From Gnetum montanum (Eukaryota; Streptophyta; Gnetopsida; Gnetales; Gnetaceae), in NCBI GenBank assembly GCA_015680685.1, contig MNCI01024161.1, positions 37,870 to 99,718 on the forward strand: a stretch of DNA of 61,849 nucleotides, in the 5' to 3' direction. The position numbers were made by a program, and so were the translations under genes. Positions 23,773-36,365 of this stretch are shown in pieces. Below the pieces are notes generated by a model. The model saw nothing but the letters and a program-made list of their open reading frames with translations. It searched no databases and had not been told where the DNA came from. Position 1 is the stretch's first letter, and the number at the start of each line of letters is the position of its first letter.

Positions 23773-26700
23773 ATGTCTTCTTCTCACAGACGTGAAGATG
23801 TTAAACCACTAGTTCCACAGGAATGCAAAGTGGTATACACCCATCTAGATGAGTTTGTGCCAAATTTCACCTTCATCCTACACCAAGATGAACAACTAAG
23901 ATGGCGTGATATGGAGGGCAATATCGTCTTGCCCTCTGATTGATCTATGCCCAGGATGTTATTCAAAACCCTTAACAAGTTGGGCATAGTAGATCTTCAT
24001 GAAGAATATGTTGTGGATGGATATGACACTTGAAAATACTGTCCAACTGAAACACAATGCAAATGAGATCAACATCAGGAGAAATTCCATGATGCTACGA
24101 AGGGGAAACATTTCACTAATCCCTTATTCCTACTCAATCAAGAGGATAATAAGGATCCTCCCTTGAAATGTTCTCAACATGAAGATTCTCCATCCCTTGT
24201 TACAGATGGCGAGGGTGTGAACATGACCCTACAATCCACTATTCATAAATTGGGTTCAAGAAATAATGGTAGCCAAGGTAGGGACTCAAGCAAGCATCAC
24301 AATGACAACGGATCTAAGGATGGTGATAGCAATAAAAGTAAGAGTAGTGGTGGACACCATAGTGGTGGTGGCAGTCCACCTTCCTCTTCATCCTCTTCAT
24401 ATGATTCTGAACATTCCTCTTCATCTGACAATTCTCATGAAAGCTACCATCAAAAAAATTGTGATAAAGGTGATCGATGAAATAACAATGACCATGAAGG
24501 TCACCAAAATTGAAGGGGTGGCCGAAACCATCATCGATGTCATCAACGCAATGATGATGATAAACCTCTATTGGCAACTCAAAGTATGCTCAACATTGTA
24601 GAGGCAGTAAAAATTCCAACCAAGCATATGAAGGATAGTTGGATTAAGTGCCTAGACATGAATAATATCTCAAGATTTGAGAGGGGATATAACTTTGATC
24701 CATTAATGCATGTACAAGCTTTTCATGATGCTTGTTGATGAGCCATGATATCACATCCTACCTCATCTTCTATAAATAAGAGATGGCGCCCTTTGTTCTG
24801 GACAGTTCGACTTAGACCCTTAGCCAAACTCTTGTAGTTTTACCATTCCAGAGTTAGAATAATTTCTATGTGTCTACAGTAGGAGGCATAGAGTGAACGG
24901 ATCTTTATTCGAGCAAATTGTACCTGAGCACACATTTGTGTATGGCAATAAAGAAGAACTTTATGATAAACCTTGCAACATACGGACTAACCTAATTAGT
25001 AATTAATTCTTATTGAATGTTTAACACTTTCCTAGTTAATTAAATTCTCTCTCAACCCTTGATCCTCTTAGTTAAGTGCACTCAATACAACCGCTTCGAG
25101 CATGCGTGTAGTGCTTGGTAACCTAGTAACAATTAGTGTTTGGTAATCCCAGCAGCGTTGCACTAGTTTAGAATGTGTACAGCAAGTGGGAATGGATACT
25201 GGTGTTAGAACAATTAGAACTTAGTTAATGAATAGTTAATGTAAGTTAGTCACTTAGTTCTCTTCCCTTTCTCTTATTAGCATAAGACACCAAAAAGATA
25301 AAAGTTATAAAAAATCATATAACTCAAGCTTACTTAACCATAAAACCATGACAATACAAGTAAGTTTGGGAAGGCAACGATTAATTAACCCTGAGTATTC
25401 CATTAAGGCGTGTAAGCACTTAGTCCTTGGAGTTCAACCAGATCGCACGTGAGACCCTCGTATTCGTATAGTTGAGTGTAGGGGTACCTCGCCACTCATC
25501 ACCTGTGCCTTACAAAACATAGAAAATGAGTGGTAAAAATTCAAACTCTTTCCAAGGACACTCATCAAGGAAGCTGAAATTTGACACTAGTCCTTAGAGT
25601 TGAAATCTATTCATAGATAGAGTACCATGCTAGAGCTGTTCAATGACAAATATCAGACATACTCTAGAATGTCTAATCTAAGAAGGTAAATCCAAGGGTA
25701 GAAACACGAAGCACATGAACCCTTGGATATTGCCATGGGCTAATACTATTCACTCTTACACCAATGTCCTAGCCATGGTTATTTGCAAAGGGAACAACTT
25801 TGCCACATCATAGGGGCTCAAAGCATAAACAAGAAGAACCCTTGGGGTGTATGCCCAAGGAAGATTGTCCAAACTAAGAGCTCATCAGATCTAAAGGCTA
25901 ATTGAGTAGGTAGAAAAAGAAGAAGGTGAGCTACAAAAAAGGGAAAGTGTTAAAGAGTATAATAAGGACCTGTCCATCAAAAAATAAGAGGTCCGATTTT
26001 GTGACGAGGAGGAGTCACCACTTCCTGAAGTGGTGAACAAAAATTTATTTCGAACATTCCAACTAAGGTTGACAAGTTATGAGACTCTTTGGGTGAGAAA
26101 TTTCAGACCACCTTGAAGATGACTAAAGAATCCAAAGAGCAAAGTAGTAATCATAATCGCAGGAAGAAAAAAGAAGTTGAGCGTGCCTACCAAAGAGGTA
26201 AGGGCAAAGCTACTGCAGTAGAGGAAGTTGTGGAGTCTAACTCTGATGATGAAACTGAATGTAACATCTATCAATATGAATATCTAAAGGGATGTTTCCC
26301 TATGGTGTCACACTTACAAGAGTCAAGGATGTACACATTGAATCCTCATCTAGCACGTAGGTAAGCACCTAGACGACTGCCTTATCCACAAGGTAATCCA
26401 AGATAGTTCCACCAACAACAACAAGCTTATTACCCAAGTGGAACCCCTTCATAACCGTATGAATAATACCAATAGTGGTACCAACCACAATCATGGAGAA
26501 TACCATTGCCTAGGTAGCAGTACCCTTATAGGCAACTAGATCCATACCGGTACTATGTTCAGTAGCCCATCTCCCCTATAAGTTCTACAAGTCATATATC
26601 ATTCCAACATCACTATTACCCTATAGAATATCACCAAACACATTCACCATCTACTCGAGGGGAAAACCCATATCCATATCCTTATCATCCTCTACATCCC

Positions 26701-26943
26701 TCTACACATACACCTCCACCTTCAACCTAGTTACCTCTTGCTTCATCCATGCAAGGTGAGATTCCTCCATAGCCGCAACAACAAAATGCTACAAGGGTTG
26801 TACACTCACAACCAGTTTTTCAGCCAAGTGGTCCAAATAATCGATTAAGAAAAAGACCTTTCTTCGAAACCAGTAGTCCTCTCTAGCCCTCACAACCTAG
26901 TCCACTGATTATCCTACATCTCCAACACCCTCATCCTCTACAT
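23773..26943 (+). pseudogene. gag of element E, broken and interrupted
   Basis: Starts MSSSHRREDVKPLV at 23,773. N-terminal domain with YTHLDEFVPNFTFILHQDEQ; Ser/Gly/His-rich stretch at 24,240-24,480; core with MNNISRFERGYN near 24,660-24,690 and FHDAC near 24,720. A solo LTR (24,736-25,501) splits the core, which resumes with ALQNIEN. Then a Lys/Glu-rich segment (26,080-26,240) and a Pro/Tyr/Gln-rich tail. In-frame stops (for example TGA after IVLPSD) show it is dead. No CCHC knuckle seen. Confidence 0.72.
24736..25501 (+). repeat. Solo LTR F inside gag of element E (GATATC type)
   Basis: 766 bp, TGATGAGCCATGATATC to GCCACTCATCA, flanked by CTTGT and CCTGT (5-bp target duplication, one change). 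The gag reading of E continues across it. It closely resembles LTR A in length and text (TATAAATAAGAG near 24,771). U3 is short with one GATATC. A solo LTR results from recombination between the two LTRs of a full element. Confidence 0.87.
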
Positions 26944-26948
26944 CAAAT

Positions 26949-27967
26949 TGTTGGCGACTGTTTGGGACGCGACCGCCAACAAGTGTCCTCGAACAGGATT
27001 TAGGTGCCTGCTGGTCTCTGGCAACACCAAGGCCCAGATACCTCCAAATAAACNNNNNNNNNNNNNNNNNNNNNNNNNNNNNNNNNNNNNNNNNNNNNNN
27101 NNNNNNNNNNNNNNNNNNNNNNNNNNNNNNNNNNNNNNNNNNNNNNNNNNNNNNNNNNNNNNNNNNNNNNNNNNNNNNNNNNNNNNNNNNNNNNNNNNNN
27201 NNNNNNNNNNNNNNNNNNNNNNNNNNNNNNNNNNNNNNNNNNNNNNNNNNNNNNNNNNNNNNNNNNNNNNNNNNNNNNNNNNNNNNNNNNNNNNNNNNNN
27301 NNNNNNNNNNNNNNNNNNNNNNNNNNNNNNNNNNNNNNNNNNNNNNNNNNNNNNNNNNNNNNNNNNNNNNNNNNNNNNNNNNNNNNNNNNNNNNNNNNNN
27401 NNNNNNNNNNNNNNNNNNNNNNNNNNNNNNNNNNNNNNNNNNNNNNNNNNNNNNNNNNNNNNNNNNNNNNNNNNNNNNNNNNNNNNNNNNNNNNNNNNNN
27501 NNNNNNNNNNNNNNNNNNNNNNNNNNNNNNNNNNNNNNNNNNNNNNNNNNNNNNNNNNNNNNNNNNNNNNNNNNNNNNNNNNNNNNNNNNNNNNNNNNNN
27601 NNNNNNNNNNNNNNNNNNNNNNNNNNNNNNNNNNNNTTCTCTGCACTTTATTACAGAAAAAGTAACTAGAGCTACTCTATCATAAGCTAGAGAGATATCT
27701 ACAATTGATACACCATTTTCTTTTGACTCTAGATAAACCCTCATGCCAACATTCCCAATTGCAATGTCATTATCCCTTGATTTTCAAAACATTCAATTCA
27801 GCAAAATTTTCATTTCTATTCCAACTTCATGGTTAATTAACTGTTGCAGAATTCTTTACAAGAAAGACCATAATCCTCCTTGAATAGTTTCAGTTCATTA
27901 GGATTCTATACCTCACCATTTGCAAATAAGTCCACCTGTTCCATGAAATGGTAAAAATGTGCCAACA
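26949..27967. mobile_element. Solo LTR-like insertion of another family, containing the assembly gap
   Basis: Sequence unrelated to gypsy element E begins TGTTGGCGAC at 26,949 and ends GTGCCAACA at 27,967, with 7-bp inverted ends TGTTGGC/GCCAACA. It is flanked by a perfect 5-bp duplication CAAAT (26,944-26,948 and 27,968-27,972). Element C has the uninterrupted sequence (CATCAAATAC...) at the matching gag-protease site. TG...CA ends plus a 5-bp duplication fit a solo LTR, perhaps Copia. Length is uncertain because 583 bases are unknown. Confidence 0.65.
27054..27636. other. Assembly gap (583 n)
   Basis: Run of n inside the solo LTR-like insertion. Open frames crossing it are meaningless. Confidence 0.99.
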
Positions 27968-27972
27968 CAAAT

Positions 27973-30900
27973 ACCTTTGAATGCCCTTCAAACCAAGTGC
28001 TACCTCAAATTTGCACTATAAAGTTAACTCATGCTATTTTTAACTGGATCAAGGCTAGCAATCTTCCTACAAAAAGATCTAATCTAGGAAGTTCACTCAT
28101 CTATCTATAGATTGTTGGACAAGAGTCATGCAAAGCTCTTCTTGACTTTGGTTCTGAAGTTAATCTCATCTCTCATAACATGTACAAGGCCTAGAACCTA
28201 CCACCTCTTAAGAAGATCAACATTTGTCTAGAATTAGTAGATTAGTCAATTACTATCTCACTAGGATTAGTAGAGGACATTGTAACCATAGTTTGTGGGT
28301 GGTCCTATCTTGTTGATTTTCTGGTAATCAAGGTAGAAAACTACAAAAGTGACTTCCCCATCATCATGGAAAGAGCTTGGTTAAGCACATTCGATGCATG
28401 AATGGGTATAAGGGACCTATCTTTAGAAATATCTAACAAAAATGAACTAGGCAAGATTGAGAAGAAGCGTATTCCATGCATCACATACAACGACAACAGG
28501 TGCAATTGCATGCAAAAGATTTGGTCAATCAAGAGCACATACATTAAGGCACACAATCAGTGTGCATAGGAGATCAATATTCAAAGTTATCTGTATGCAA
28601 TAGCCACAAAGTAGGAGGGTACCTAGTGGCTGATAGGTTATCTAGATAGTAGCATACTATGCATGGAGCCAACTAAGAGCCTAACTTATGTGTATGTTAA
28701 AGGCATGGAAAAAATTAAACAAGTTCATTCCCAACTCTCTGATGAAGATGATGATACTTGTTGGGAAGAGTTGGAAATCCATGATCACTTCAAGTAGGAG
28801 CCTTTACAACTAAAAACTTTACCAACTAGTATGGAATATGCTTTCTAAATAATGGTAAACTAGTCATAATTAATGCCAAACTTGCTCCTAAACAAAAAGA
28901 AGAGTTGTTGAAGGTGGTGAACAAGTGGTCAACAACCTTTACTTGGTCATATCCTAAGCTAATAGGGATCAATCCAAGGATATGCTAACATCATATCTAC
29001 ACTAACCTAGCCATGAAGCCTACAAGGCAGCCACAGAGGTGGCTGAACCCCAAATTGAAGCAAATCGTCTAGGAGGAAATAGAGCAACTCCTCAAGGCAA
29101 GGTTCATCTATCTAATCATAGATAGTGAGTGGGTTAGTCCACTTGTAATTGTACCAAAAAGGGATGGCAAATAGCAGGTCTGCATCGCCTTCAGGCTATT
29201 GAATATGGCAACATTTAAAGATCACTTTCCTTTGCCATTTGTGGATCAAAGGCATTACTATTATAGCTTCTTGGAAGATTATAGTGGCTATATCCAAATC
29301 CAAATTGTGTTAGAAGACTAAGCCAAGATAACATTCATGAGTCCTTGGGGGACTTTTTCATACTAGAAGATGCCATTTTATCTATGCAATGCCCCTGCAA
29401 CATTTCAACACTTGGTCCTTAGTATCTTTCAATAGTAGATTGGTAGTGATATTGAAGTCTTCATGAATGACTCCACCTATGAAGCTACCTTTGAGCAAGC
29501 CTTGGACTGACTTGAGCAAGTATTGAAGTGATGTGTAGAGACAAACCTATAGCTCAATTAACAAAAGAGTCATCTCATGATCCAAGAAGGCATTGTGCTA
29601 GGGCATTGAATTTCACAGAAAGGGATTGAGGTAGACCTAGAAACGATAAGGGTCATCTAAGGAATAACATGCTAACCAAAGATCGTTAAAGATGTTTAGT
29701 CATTCCTTGGACACACTGGCTACTACTGGTGATTCATAGAGAATTTCTCTAAGATTGCAAAGCCATTGGTAGAGCTTATAAAGAAAGATGCACCTTTCAT
29801 CTGGACCAAAGAATGTGAACATGCATTCCAATAATTAAAGGAGAAACTCATAGAAACACCAATCCTACGAGCACCAGGCTAGTCTAGACCCTTCCATATC
29901 ATGATAGATGAGTCTAACTATGCCTTGGGAGTAGTACTCATGTAGATGGATGATAAGAAACGTCCATATTACATCCACTGTGCAAGCTAACACATTGTGG
30001 GAGTATAGTTAAACTACACCACCATGGAAAAAAAACTAATGGCAGTGGTGTACATGCTAGAAAATTTCAAGCACTATGTGCTCGGCTACAAAGTATTTGT
30101 GTATATGAACCATAGTGCAATCCACTTCCTCATCAATAATCCAACGGTGAGCCCTCATGTCATACGGTGGCTTGTGGTCTTGCAAGAATTTGATCTCACT
30201 ATGGTAGATCAAAAAGGGACCGAGAATGTGATCACTGACCACCTCTCTTGGTTAAGATGGAATAATAAAGAGGAGGAGAGTCCACTCTCTAATTAGTTTC
30301 TAGACAAACTTCTATTTATAGGAGCAATAAGTGAACAAACGCCTGCAAAAGCAACATGATATAATGGCATCCTCACATATCTTCTTACTCAGGAGATGCC
30401 ACAAGACTTGGATTTTAGAAAGAATCAACAATTTCTTCATCCAATCAAATATTTGATGGAAATTAATAGACACCTTTACAAGGTGTATGCCGATAGCCTA
30501 ATTTGTTGGTGTGTCCCTGATGAAGATCAACTACGCATTTTTTAGGACACTCATGAAGGACCTTGCAAAGGCCACTATGTAGGAAGACGCACAGCCATAA
30601 AAATCCTAATGGCAAGATATTCTTAGCTTACAATCTTTAGGAATGCCCACCAGTTCGTCAAGTCTTGTGAACGTTGTCAATGTCATGAGGGGATGACAGC
30701 TCACATGGAAGGTCGTCAATAGTGGATTCAACCACTAGAATCTTTTGACATATGGGGCATTGACTTCATGGGTTCCATCACACCCATGTCCAATGGAAAG
30801 GCATAAATTATAGTAATAGTTGACTACTGCACAAAATGGGTAGAAGCAATAGCCGTTACTAATTGTACATCATCCACTGCTACCAGATTTATACAACAAC

Positions 30901-31600
30901 ATATTGTAAATAGGTTTGGGGTGCCACATTCTCTAATTTCTAACAATGGAACTCACTTCATAGGTTTACCTTTAGAAAATTAATGTAACACTTGGGGTAG
31001 GACGTAAATTAACAACACCTTACCACCCCCAAGCCAATGGTTAATTAGAGGTAACCAACTGGGAGATAACAAAAATACTAATGTGAACCGTTAGTAAATA
31101 TAGGAAGGATTAGAGCATACAACTTAATGATGCTCTTTGGGATTATCATTTAACTTGGAAACTTCCTATTAGCTATTCTTCCTACGAGTTAGTGTATTGG
31201 AAACTCCCAAAGCTCCTGATTCAATCTAAGCTCTGTACACTCTCAACGGCCTACGATCTAAACCTTGACCTAAGTCTAGCACAAAAGGAAAGACTAATCA
31301 ATCTAAACATGCTAGATGAAAATTGATTAGTGGCCCTATCCTTGAATGAGATGAACAAGGCATTCAGCAAGCAATGTCATAACCTCAAAATAAGGAAAGT
31401 AAAACTATGACTAGGAGATAAGGTCCTCTACTGGAACCCTATACATGTACCCCAAAAGGCAAAATTTCAAACATTATGGAAGGGACCTTATATAATTGAT
31501 CAAACCTTTCCCTCTAGGGCCATGATAATCTACAAACCTGACAGCCCAAATAAAAAGTAGCTAGTCAACATCCAACAAGTAAAGCCTTTCCCATAACCAA
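27973..31600 (+). pseudogene. pol of element E (protease, RT, RNase H, integrase), broken
   Basis: Protease (about 28,010-28,850): LLDFGSEVNLIS and IIMERAWLSTF. RT (about 28,900-29,560): SEWVSPLVIVPK, RLLNMATFKDHFPLPFVD; the catalytic aspartate pair reads FMNDS, so one Asp is lost. Connection and RNase H (about 29,560-30,290): the last 90 codons (30,024-30,296) are open and contain MEKKLMAVVYMLENFKHYVLG. Integrase (30,350-31,600): H-H-C-C finger ending CERCQ, core with DIWGIDFMG and a mutated SNNGTHF, C-terminal KAKFQTLWKGPYII. Many stops are TAG in Gln positions. No chromodomain. Confidence 0.8.
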
Positions 31601-33240
31601 GATAGTCCAATGTAACTACCATTTCAACAAATGGACAACCACATTCTATTTTTCAAATCTTCTTCTTCCAACTCAATCATGGGGAGATGGTCATCCATGA
31701 TGATAATCAAAATGGCTTCTCAGTTTTTCTACTTTTTTGTTTTTCATGTTTTTGATTTTTACAAATTATTTATTTTACAAATTTTTCTAATTTTACACCA
31801 TCTTTAGTACCTTTGAACTTTCTTGATTATTTTACACTTTCTTATATATTTTACTTTATTTTGCTTTCTTTTGTTTAAGTGTGATATTTCCTTATTTTTG
31901 CTAATAAAAAGTGCTTTATTGTCACAGGACACAGTGGCGTTATTGTTGTTTACTAATGATGGTTTATGCTTAATGTTGTGATTGTCGATGTTTGGTTTCT
32001 ATTTTTGAATTCTGATGTTTGATGACTTTGACATGGTTTACTTTTCATGGAATAAGTAGTGAGTCCACATCATCCACCCATGCAATGCACTCTATGGTTT
32101 TTCTTGTCTAGCAATTTGAGGTCCCTTCCATTAAAGAAACTTTTAATCAATTGGTGACCTTGGTAGTTCCAGAATTAGGAAAGATTCAAAGGTTTGTAAA
32201 GGGTGTGACTTCAAGGGGACTCAATACTCTTTATACTTCTTTGCTTGCTTGAGTGCTTTAGTGTTTTTCATGGACTTCTTATTGTTCCATACCACCCACT
32301 AATAGGAAGACAAATAACATCATTGCATAGTATGGTTTCCATTCAAGAACAAAAAAATGATGGGAATTCAAAGCACACCCCTTCGACATGAATAAGGCCT
32401 TGCATGGTGTGGTTCCCATTTCAAAAAAAAAATGAAAATTCAAAGCACACCCCTTGGACAAATAAACAGGCTACAAGCACTAGTTATGGGACTCGAATGA
32501 CATGCACCAATGTCCAAAGGTCCCCTCTAACTAAGTCCTTATCTCTCACTTCCTACTTCTCTTTTCCTCTCTTTGTGGAATGGTGGTTGCTTTGTGGAAG
32601 TAGTCTTGTATCTCAAGTAAGTGGATCAGCCTTAGGATGGTGATGTGAAGTCACTGGAAGCAGCTAGTTTTGGTTTGGACTAAGGATGAAACTTCTCAAG
32701 TCATTTTAAACAAAAAATTCTGCAAGGCACTTCTTATTACCTCGATTTGGAACTCCATTCCACCTTCTCTATCATCCATCCATGCTGCCATAACTCACTT
32801 GCTGCTATGTTCAATGTTATGATCTATGTCTTGGTCTGATGTGTTGGGATTCTTGAGTAGATTCTTTCAAGTTGATCATTAACTTGTCATGATTATTAAA
32901 TTGACTATGGGGCCCATGGACTTCTTAGTTGAGGTTATGCAAGGGTAAAAAGGACATAAGCCTGCTATGGGGAGGACCCACTTGCATAACTTTTGGCCTA
33001 ATTAGTTAAGGTTCCTTACCTTTGACATCACCACAATCCTATCTTTCGTATATTCCATTGCGTAAACCACTTAGTGCTCCTTAATCTTTCACTTCATTCA
33101 TCCACTAAAATCATTTTTTCTCCATTTTTCCAACTTTATGAGCCTCGACACCCTCTTCTCATGTTTTCATACTATTCTTGATCTTTTGAGCTTTCATTTG
33201 ACCCCAATTTCATCCAAAAATTCATTGTATTTTAAAAGTT
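31601..33240 (+). other. Post-integrase spacer of element E, non-coding
   Basis: No gene seen. It starts with CAATCATGGGG (31,674), a near copy of the 3' polypurine tract, then a T-rich tract (31,720-31,890). The rest aligns by eye with 1500-3100 of element A. A block around GGTTTCCATTC...CAAAGCACACCCCTT is duplicated in tandem at about 32,325-32,390 and 32,400-32,455; A has it once. Confidence 0.6.
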
Positions 33241-33269
33241 TGACCAAAGTCAATAGAAGTCAATGATGG

Positions 33270-33325
33270 TTAATAGCTATGTCAATGAGGCCTCATTGAT
33301 GCAATGCTTACATCCTATATATACT
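33270..33325 (+). promoter_or_regulatory. Internal U3-like promoter block of element E
   Basis: 33,276-33,301 is identical over 26 bases to the U3 of E's own 3' LTR (36,975-37,000), including the 18-bp perfect palindrome TCAATGAGGCCTCATTGA. It is followed by GCAATG, as in the 5' LTR, and 14 bases later by a TATA box TATATATAC (33,316). In the LTRs the same kind of block stands about 20 bp before TATAAATA. A possible splice donor (GAG/GTAAGA, 33,468) and acceptor (TTTTTGTAG/GAAGG, 33,816) lie between it and the extra ORF. Promoter function is inferred. Confidence 0.6.
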
Positions 33326-33815
33326 GCCAAGCATGTAGGAATTTTTTGCAATTTGCTCATGACACACAGAGTTTTTGCAAATTTTTTAGAGCCCAAAACC
33401 TTCTAGAGCTCATAACATCCCAACCATTTGTCCAAATCACTTCATTTTTTGATTCTACACTTACCGGAGGTAAGATCTTTATCGTGGGGGTCGCAAACCT
33501 TAAGGTTTCTGATGAAAAATCAATGAAATTTTTTGGCAATTTTTCTAACTCCCCCAAGGGTTAATAACCTTAGCAACATATAAACATCAACTTTTTCATA
33601 AGTTAACCCTTCCAAAAACCTCTAGGATGATTTATTAATGATAATACATAAATAAATAATAACTAGATTAATTAAATTAGCCATAATCACAACTTAGCCA
33701 AGGTGTAACTATCATTAAGAGATAAGGTATTCTAATTATTTTAAAGTTACACAATGATTGCTAACCCATGGTCTTATTGTGATTACATATGGCACTAAAA
33801 CAAATATTTTTGTAG

Positions 33816-36365
33816 GAAGGAGAACCCTCGTAATCATAGGAGAAGCAACCCAGAGCTAGAAGGGGCCAACAAGAACAAGGCGAAGAACTACCTGAGGCAA
33901 CCCATGCAATGGGACCTCTTTATGAGGAGCCTAAAGTGGAATCTATCCGACAAATTCCAAAAGAAGAAGTGCTAACATAACAATCATAATGAGGAGAAGT
34001 GCCTAGACCCACACCAAGGCTTGAGGTCACTTTGACTCAAGTCTGTCTTGATATCATCAAGTCCCGAGAGATTCAACGATCCATTCTTCAAGAGATCAAC
34101 TTTGGGCCATTTTTGGAGAAAGCTCTAGAGGATGTCAGGGAATAATTGAAAGCCTTTCCCATGTGGCCAGTCATCACATCTAGTGGGGAATGGTACATGG
34201 AAGAGACATATCTCTTATGGAGTAGCCGAAGGCCAAGGTCCATCATCAAAATCAAGGACATTCAAGTGTCCTATTCAATAGAAGCTATTGCATAGGCACT
34301 TGGGTTACCTAATATCAGAACATAGCTTGTAGAACTATCCACGAAAGACGATCCTGAGGCCAAGAGGGAGTGGACCCAGCAATGCTATGAGGTTGACCAT
34401 AAGGTGTATGGTGCACTCACATCAATGGAGTGAATTTACTTCAAGATTGCGACCTATCACCTTAATCCAACGGTAAGGCCAAGCAAGGTAACTACCTTCT
34501 CCACCCAAGCATGCATTGCTCTAAGCAAGAAATTTTACATCAACCTTCTATAGTTGATCTATTTAGAGATTGAGAAGCACTTCAAGGAGAATGAACGTGG
34601 AAGGAAGACCCTACCCTTTCCATACCTCATCTGAAAACTCTACAAAAGGGTGTGCATCATTCGCTATTCTAATGATACCCTGAGGCATGCTCCTTTGGCC
34701 TCATGATCAAATATTATGAAAGATAAAACACCAACAACAACCCAAGAAAAGGAGCTACTACCACCACCACCCACTCAGGAAACAACATCGAAGGCCTACG
34801 CAATCATTAAGCATCTGCGCCAAATCTAAGACCAGCTCTTCAGCGAACAAGAGTAACAAGTAGAAATGAGTGGGGTAGATCCATCTGTGTATTAGCTAGT
34901 GATGAGTCACCTTAATGAGGTGGCTCAAATAGTTAGCCAAATGGAGAGGGATGGTCTAATCTTCTCTACCCAAACAATGCAGCTACCCATGAGGTTAGAT
35001 CCCAACACTCGAGAGGTGATGGTATCACTATCGCAACACTATTTATTCTCGAAAATCTCTAGGAATTCAGCCACCTTCTCAGTGCAATTGGAGGAAGGTG
35101 AAGGGGCAACTGTCTTGATAATGCAAAACCATGGGTAGGAGACAGTAGTAGAAGTGGTTGCTAACCATCTCACAAAGGCATTAAATGTGCCCACAGCATC
35201 TATACCAAATGTATCTACACTTCAAGATGTGCAAACGTCCACAAGCACGGTCAGCGAGAAGTTGAATGCAACTTAGCATGAAAAGTTACTGGAACAACTG
35301 GTGGGAATCAGGCAACCGACTATAGACATCTTTGATCTTCCAAAGAACATCACTACAACCCAGTCAGAGCTACTAAATGCAAGGGGTAGATGCATTATTT
35401 TGGAGGGGAAACTAGAAACAACTTAAGAGCAAAATCAATGCTTGGCATGGAGGTTGCTGAACTTCGTGCCTAACTTGCACATCATGTGATCCTTAGCCCA
35501 GTAGTAATAAGAGATGAAGCTATCAGACAGCTTTAAGAATGATTCCAAAAGGCTGAGGCGGAAGTAGTAATGGCCATCTTTAAATAGTCTGTAGTTGAAG
35601 CTGAAACATATTCAATCCAAAAGAACTTAAATAAGATGTGCCAAGAGAAAGAAGCATTGATAACACAGAATTATCGCCTATAGAATGTTGATGCTTAGAA
35701 AGATCAAATGCATGAATTTATTCATTAGTAGTAGGAGCAACTTGTTAGGGTAAACACTGAACTAAGGAAATTGATTGTGAAAAATTGTAATCTGTTAATG
35801 GAGGAGGTACGCACCTTGCGTCAAAAGTCTACCATTGAGACCACCGACTGCTAGACAACTGCGGGTAGAATTGAAAAAACAAGTGGCTAGCTCATATCTG
35901 CTACACAATGTCAACTTCAAACACCACAAAGACACTAAGAAAAAGCTTGAGACAGCTAACGCTAAACTCGAAGTTCTCATGTGGAAATTCAGAGATTAAT
36001 AATCTATCGTTGAGAACCTAGCCAAACGAATGAATGACTACCAATAGTTAAAGAACATAGTTAGGGCATTCAATATTGAATGCAAAAAGTTTGCTACCTG
36101 GTTCATCAATGCAAAGGAGTTGTTTCTAGCAATCTTGTGTCCTTAGGATGTGCCCATTCCAACCCACATTAGGAAAGCTACATGGATGGTGCATAATCCC
36201 AAGAGTAAGGAGGAAAAAATGAAAGCATTACTAGATGCTTTTTGCCTCATGCCTGAAGTCATAGTAGCAACAGGACAAGCACAACCACTTCAACCATTGC
36301 CCATGCATAAAGCTGATGAAGGTCCCTCAGAGCCTCACGAACCACCACTGCCTGGGATTGCTTAA
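33816..36365 (+). pseudogene. Extra ORF after integrase in element E (unknown function)
   Basis: About 850 codons, mostly readable in one frame with stops and a few shifts. Three parts. (1) 33,990-34,690: a globular domain with SGEWYMEETYLLWSSRRP, IQVSYSIEAIA, ALGLPN, FSTQACIALSKKFYIN and LYKRVCIIRYSND. The pattern of a signature before A-LGLP recalls the plant transposon-associated domain found in other plant gypsy elements, but I only infer this. (2) 34,890-35,990: Gln/Glu/Lys-rich, coiled-coil-like. (3) 36,040-36,365: a conserved C-terminal tail, duplicated. Most stops are TAG where Gln fits (34,293, 34,323, 34,551). Not obviously an env: no signal peptide or membrane segment seen. Element A lacks it. 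Confidence 0.6.

Noticed and set aside
24266-24601. Open 111-codon frame overlapping gag in E, with a counterpart in C (14,371-14,682)
   Set aside because: Both are out-of-frame readings of the same Ser/His-rich low-complexity gag stretch; shared because the elements are related, with no independent start context.
26909-27744. Three open frames of about 250 codons across the gap
   Set aside because: They are open only because the 583 n bases translate as X.
33816-36365. Athila-type env-like gene
   Set aside because: No signal peptide, membrane span or cleavage site could be seen; coiled-coil and soluble composition instead.
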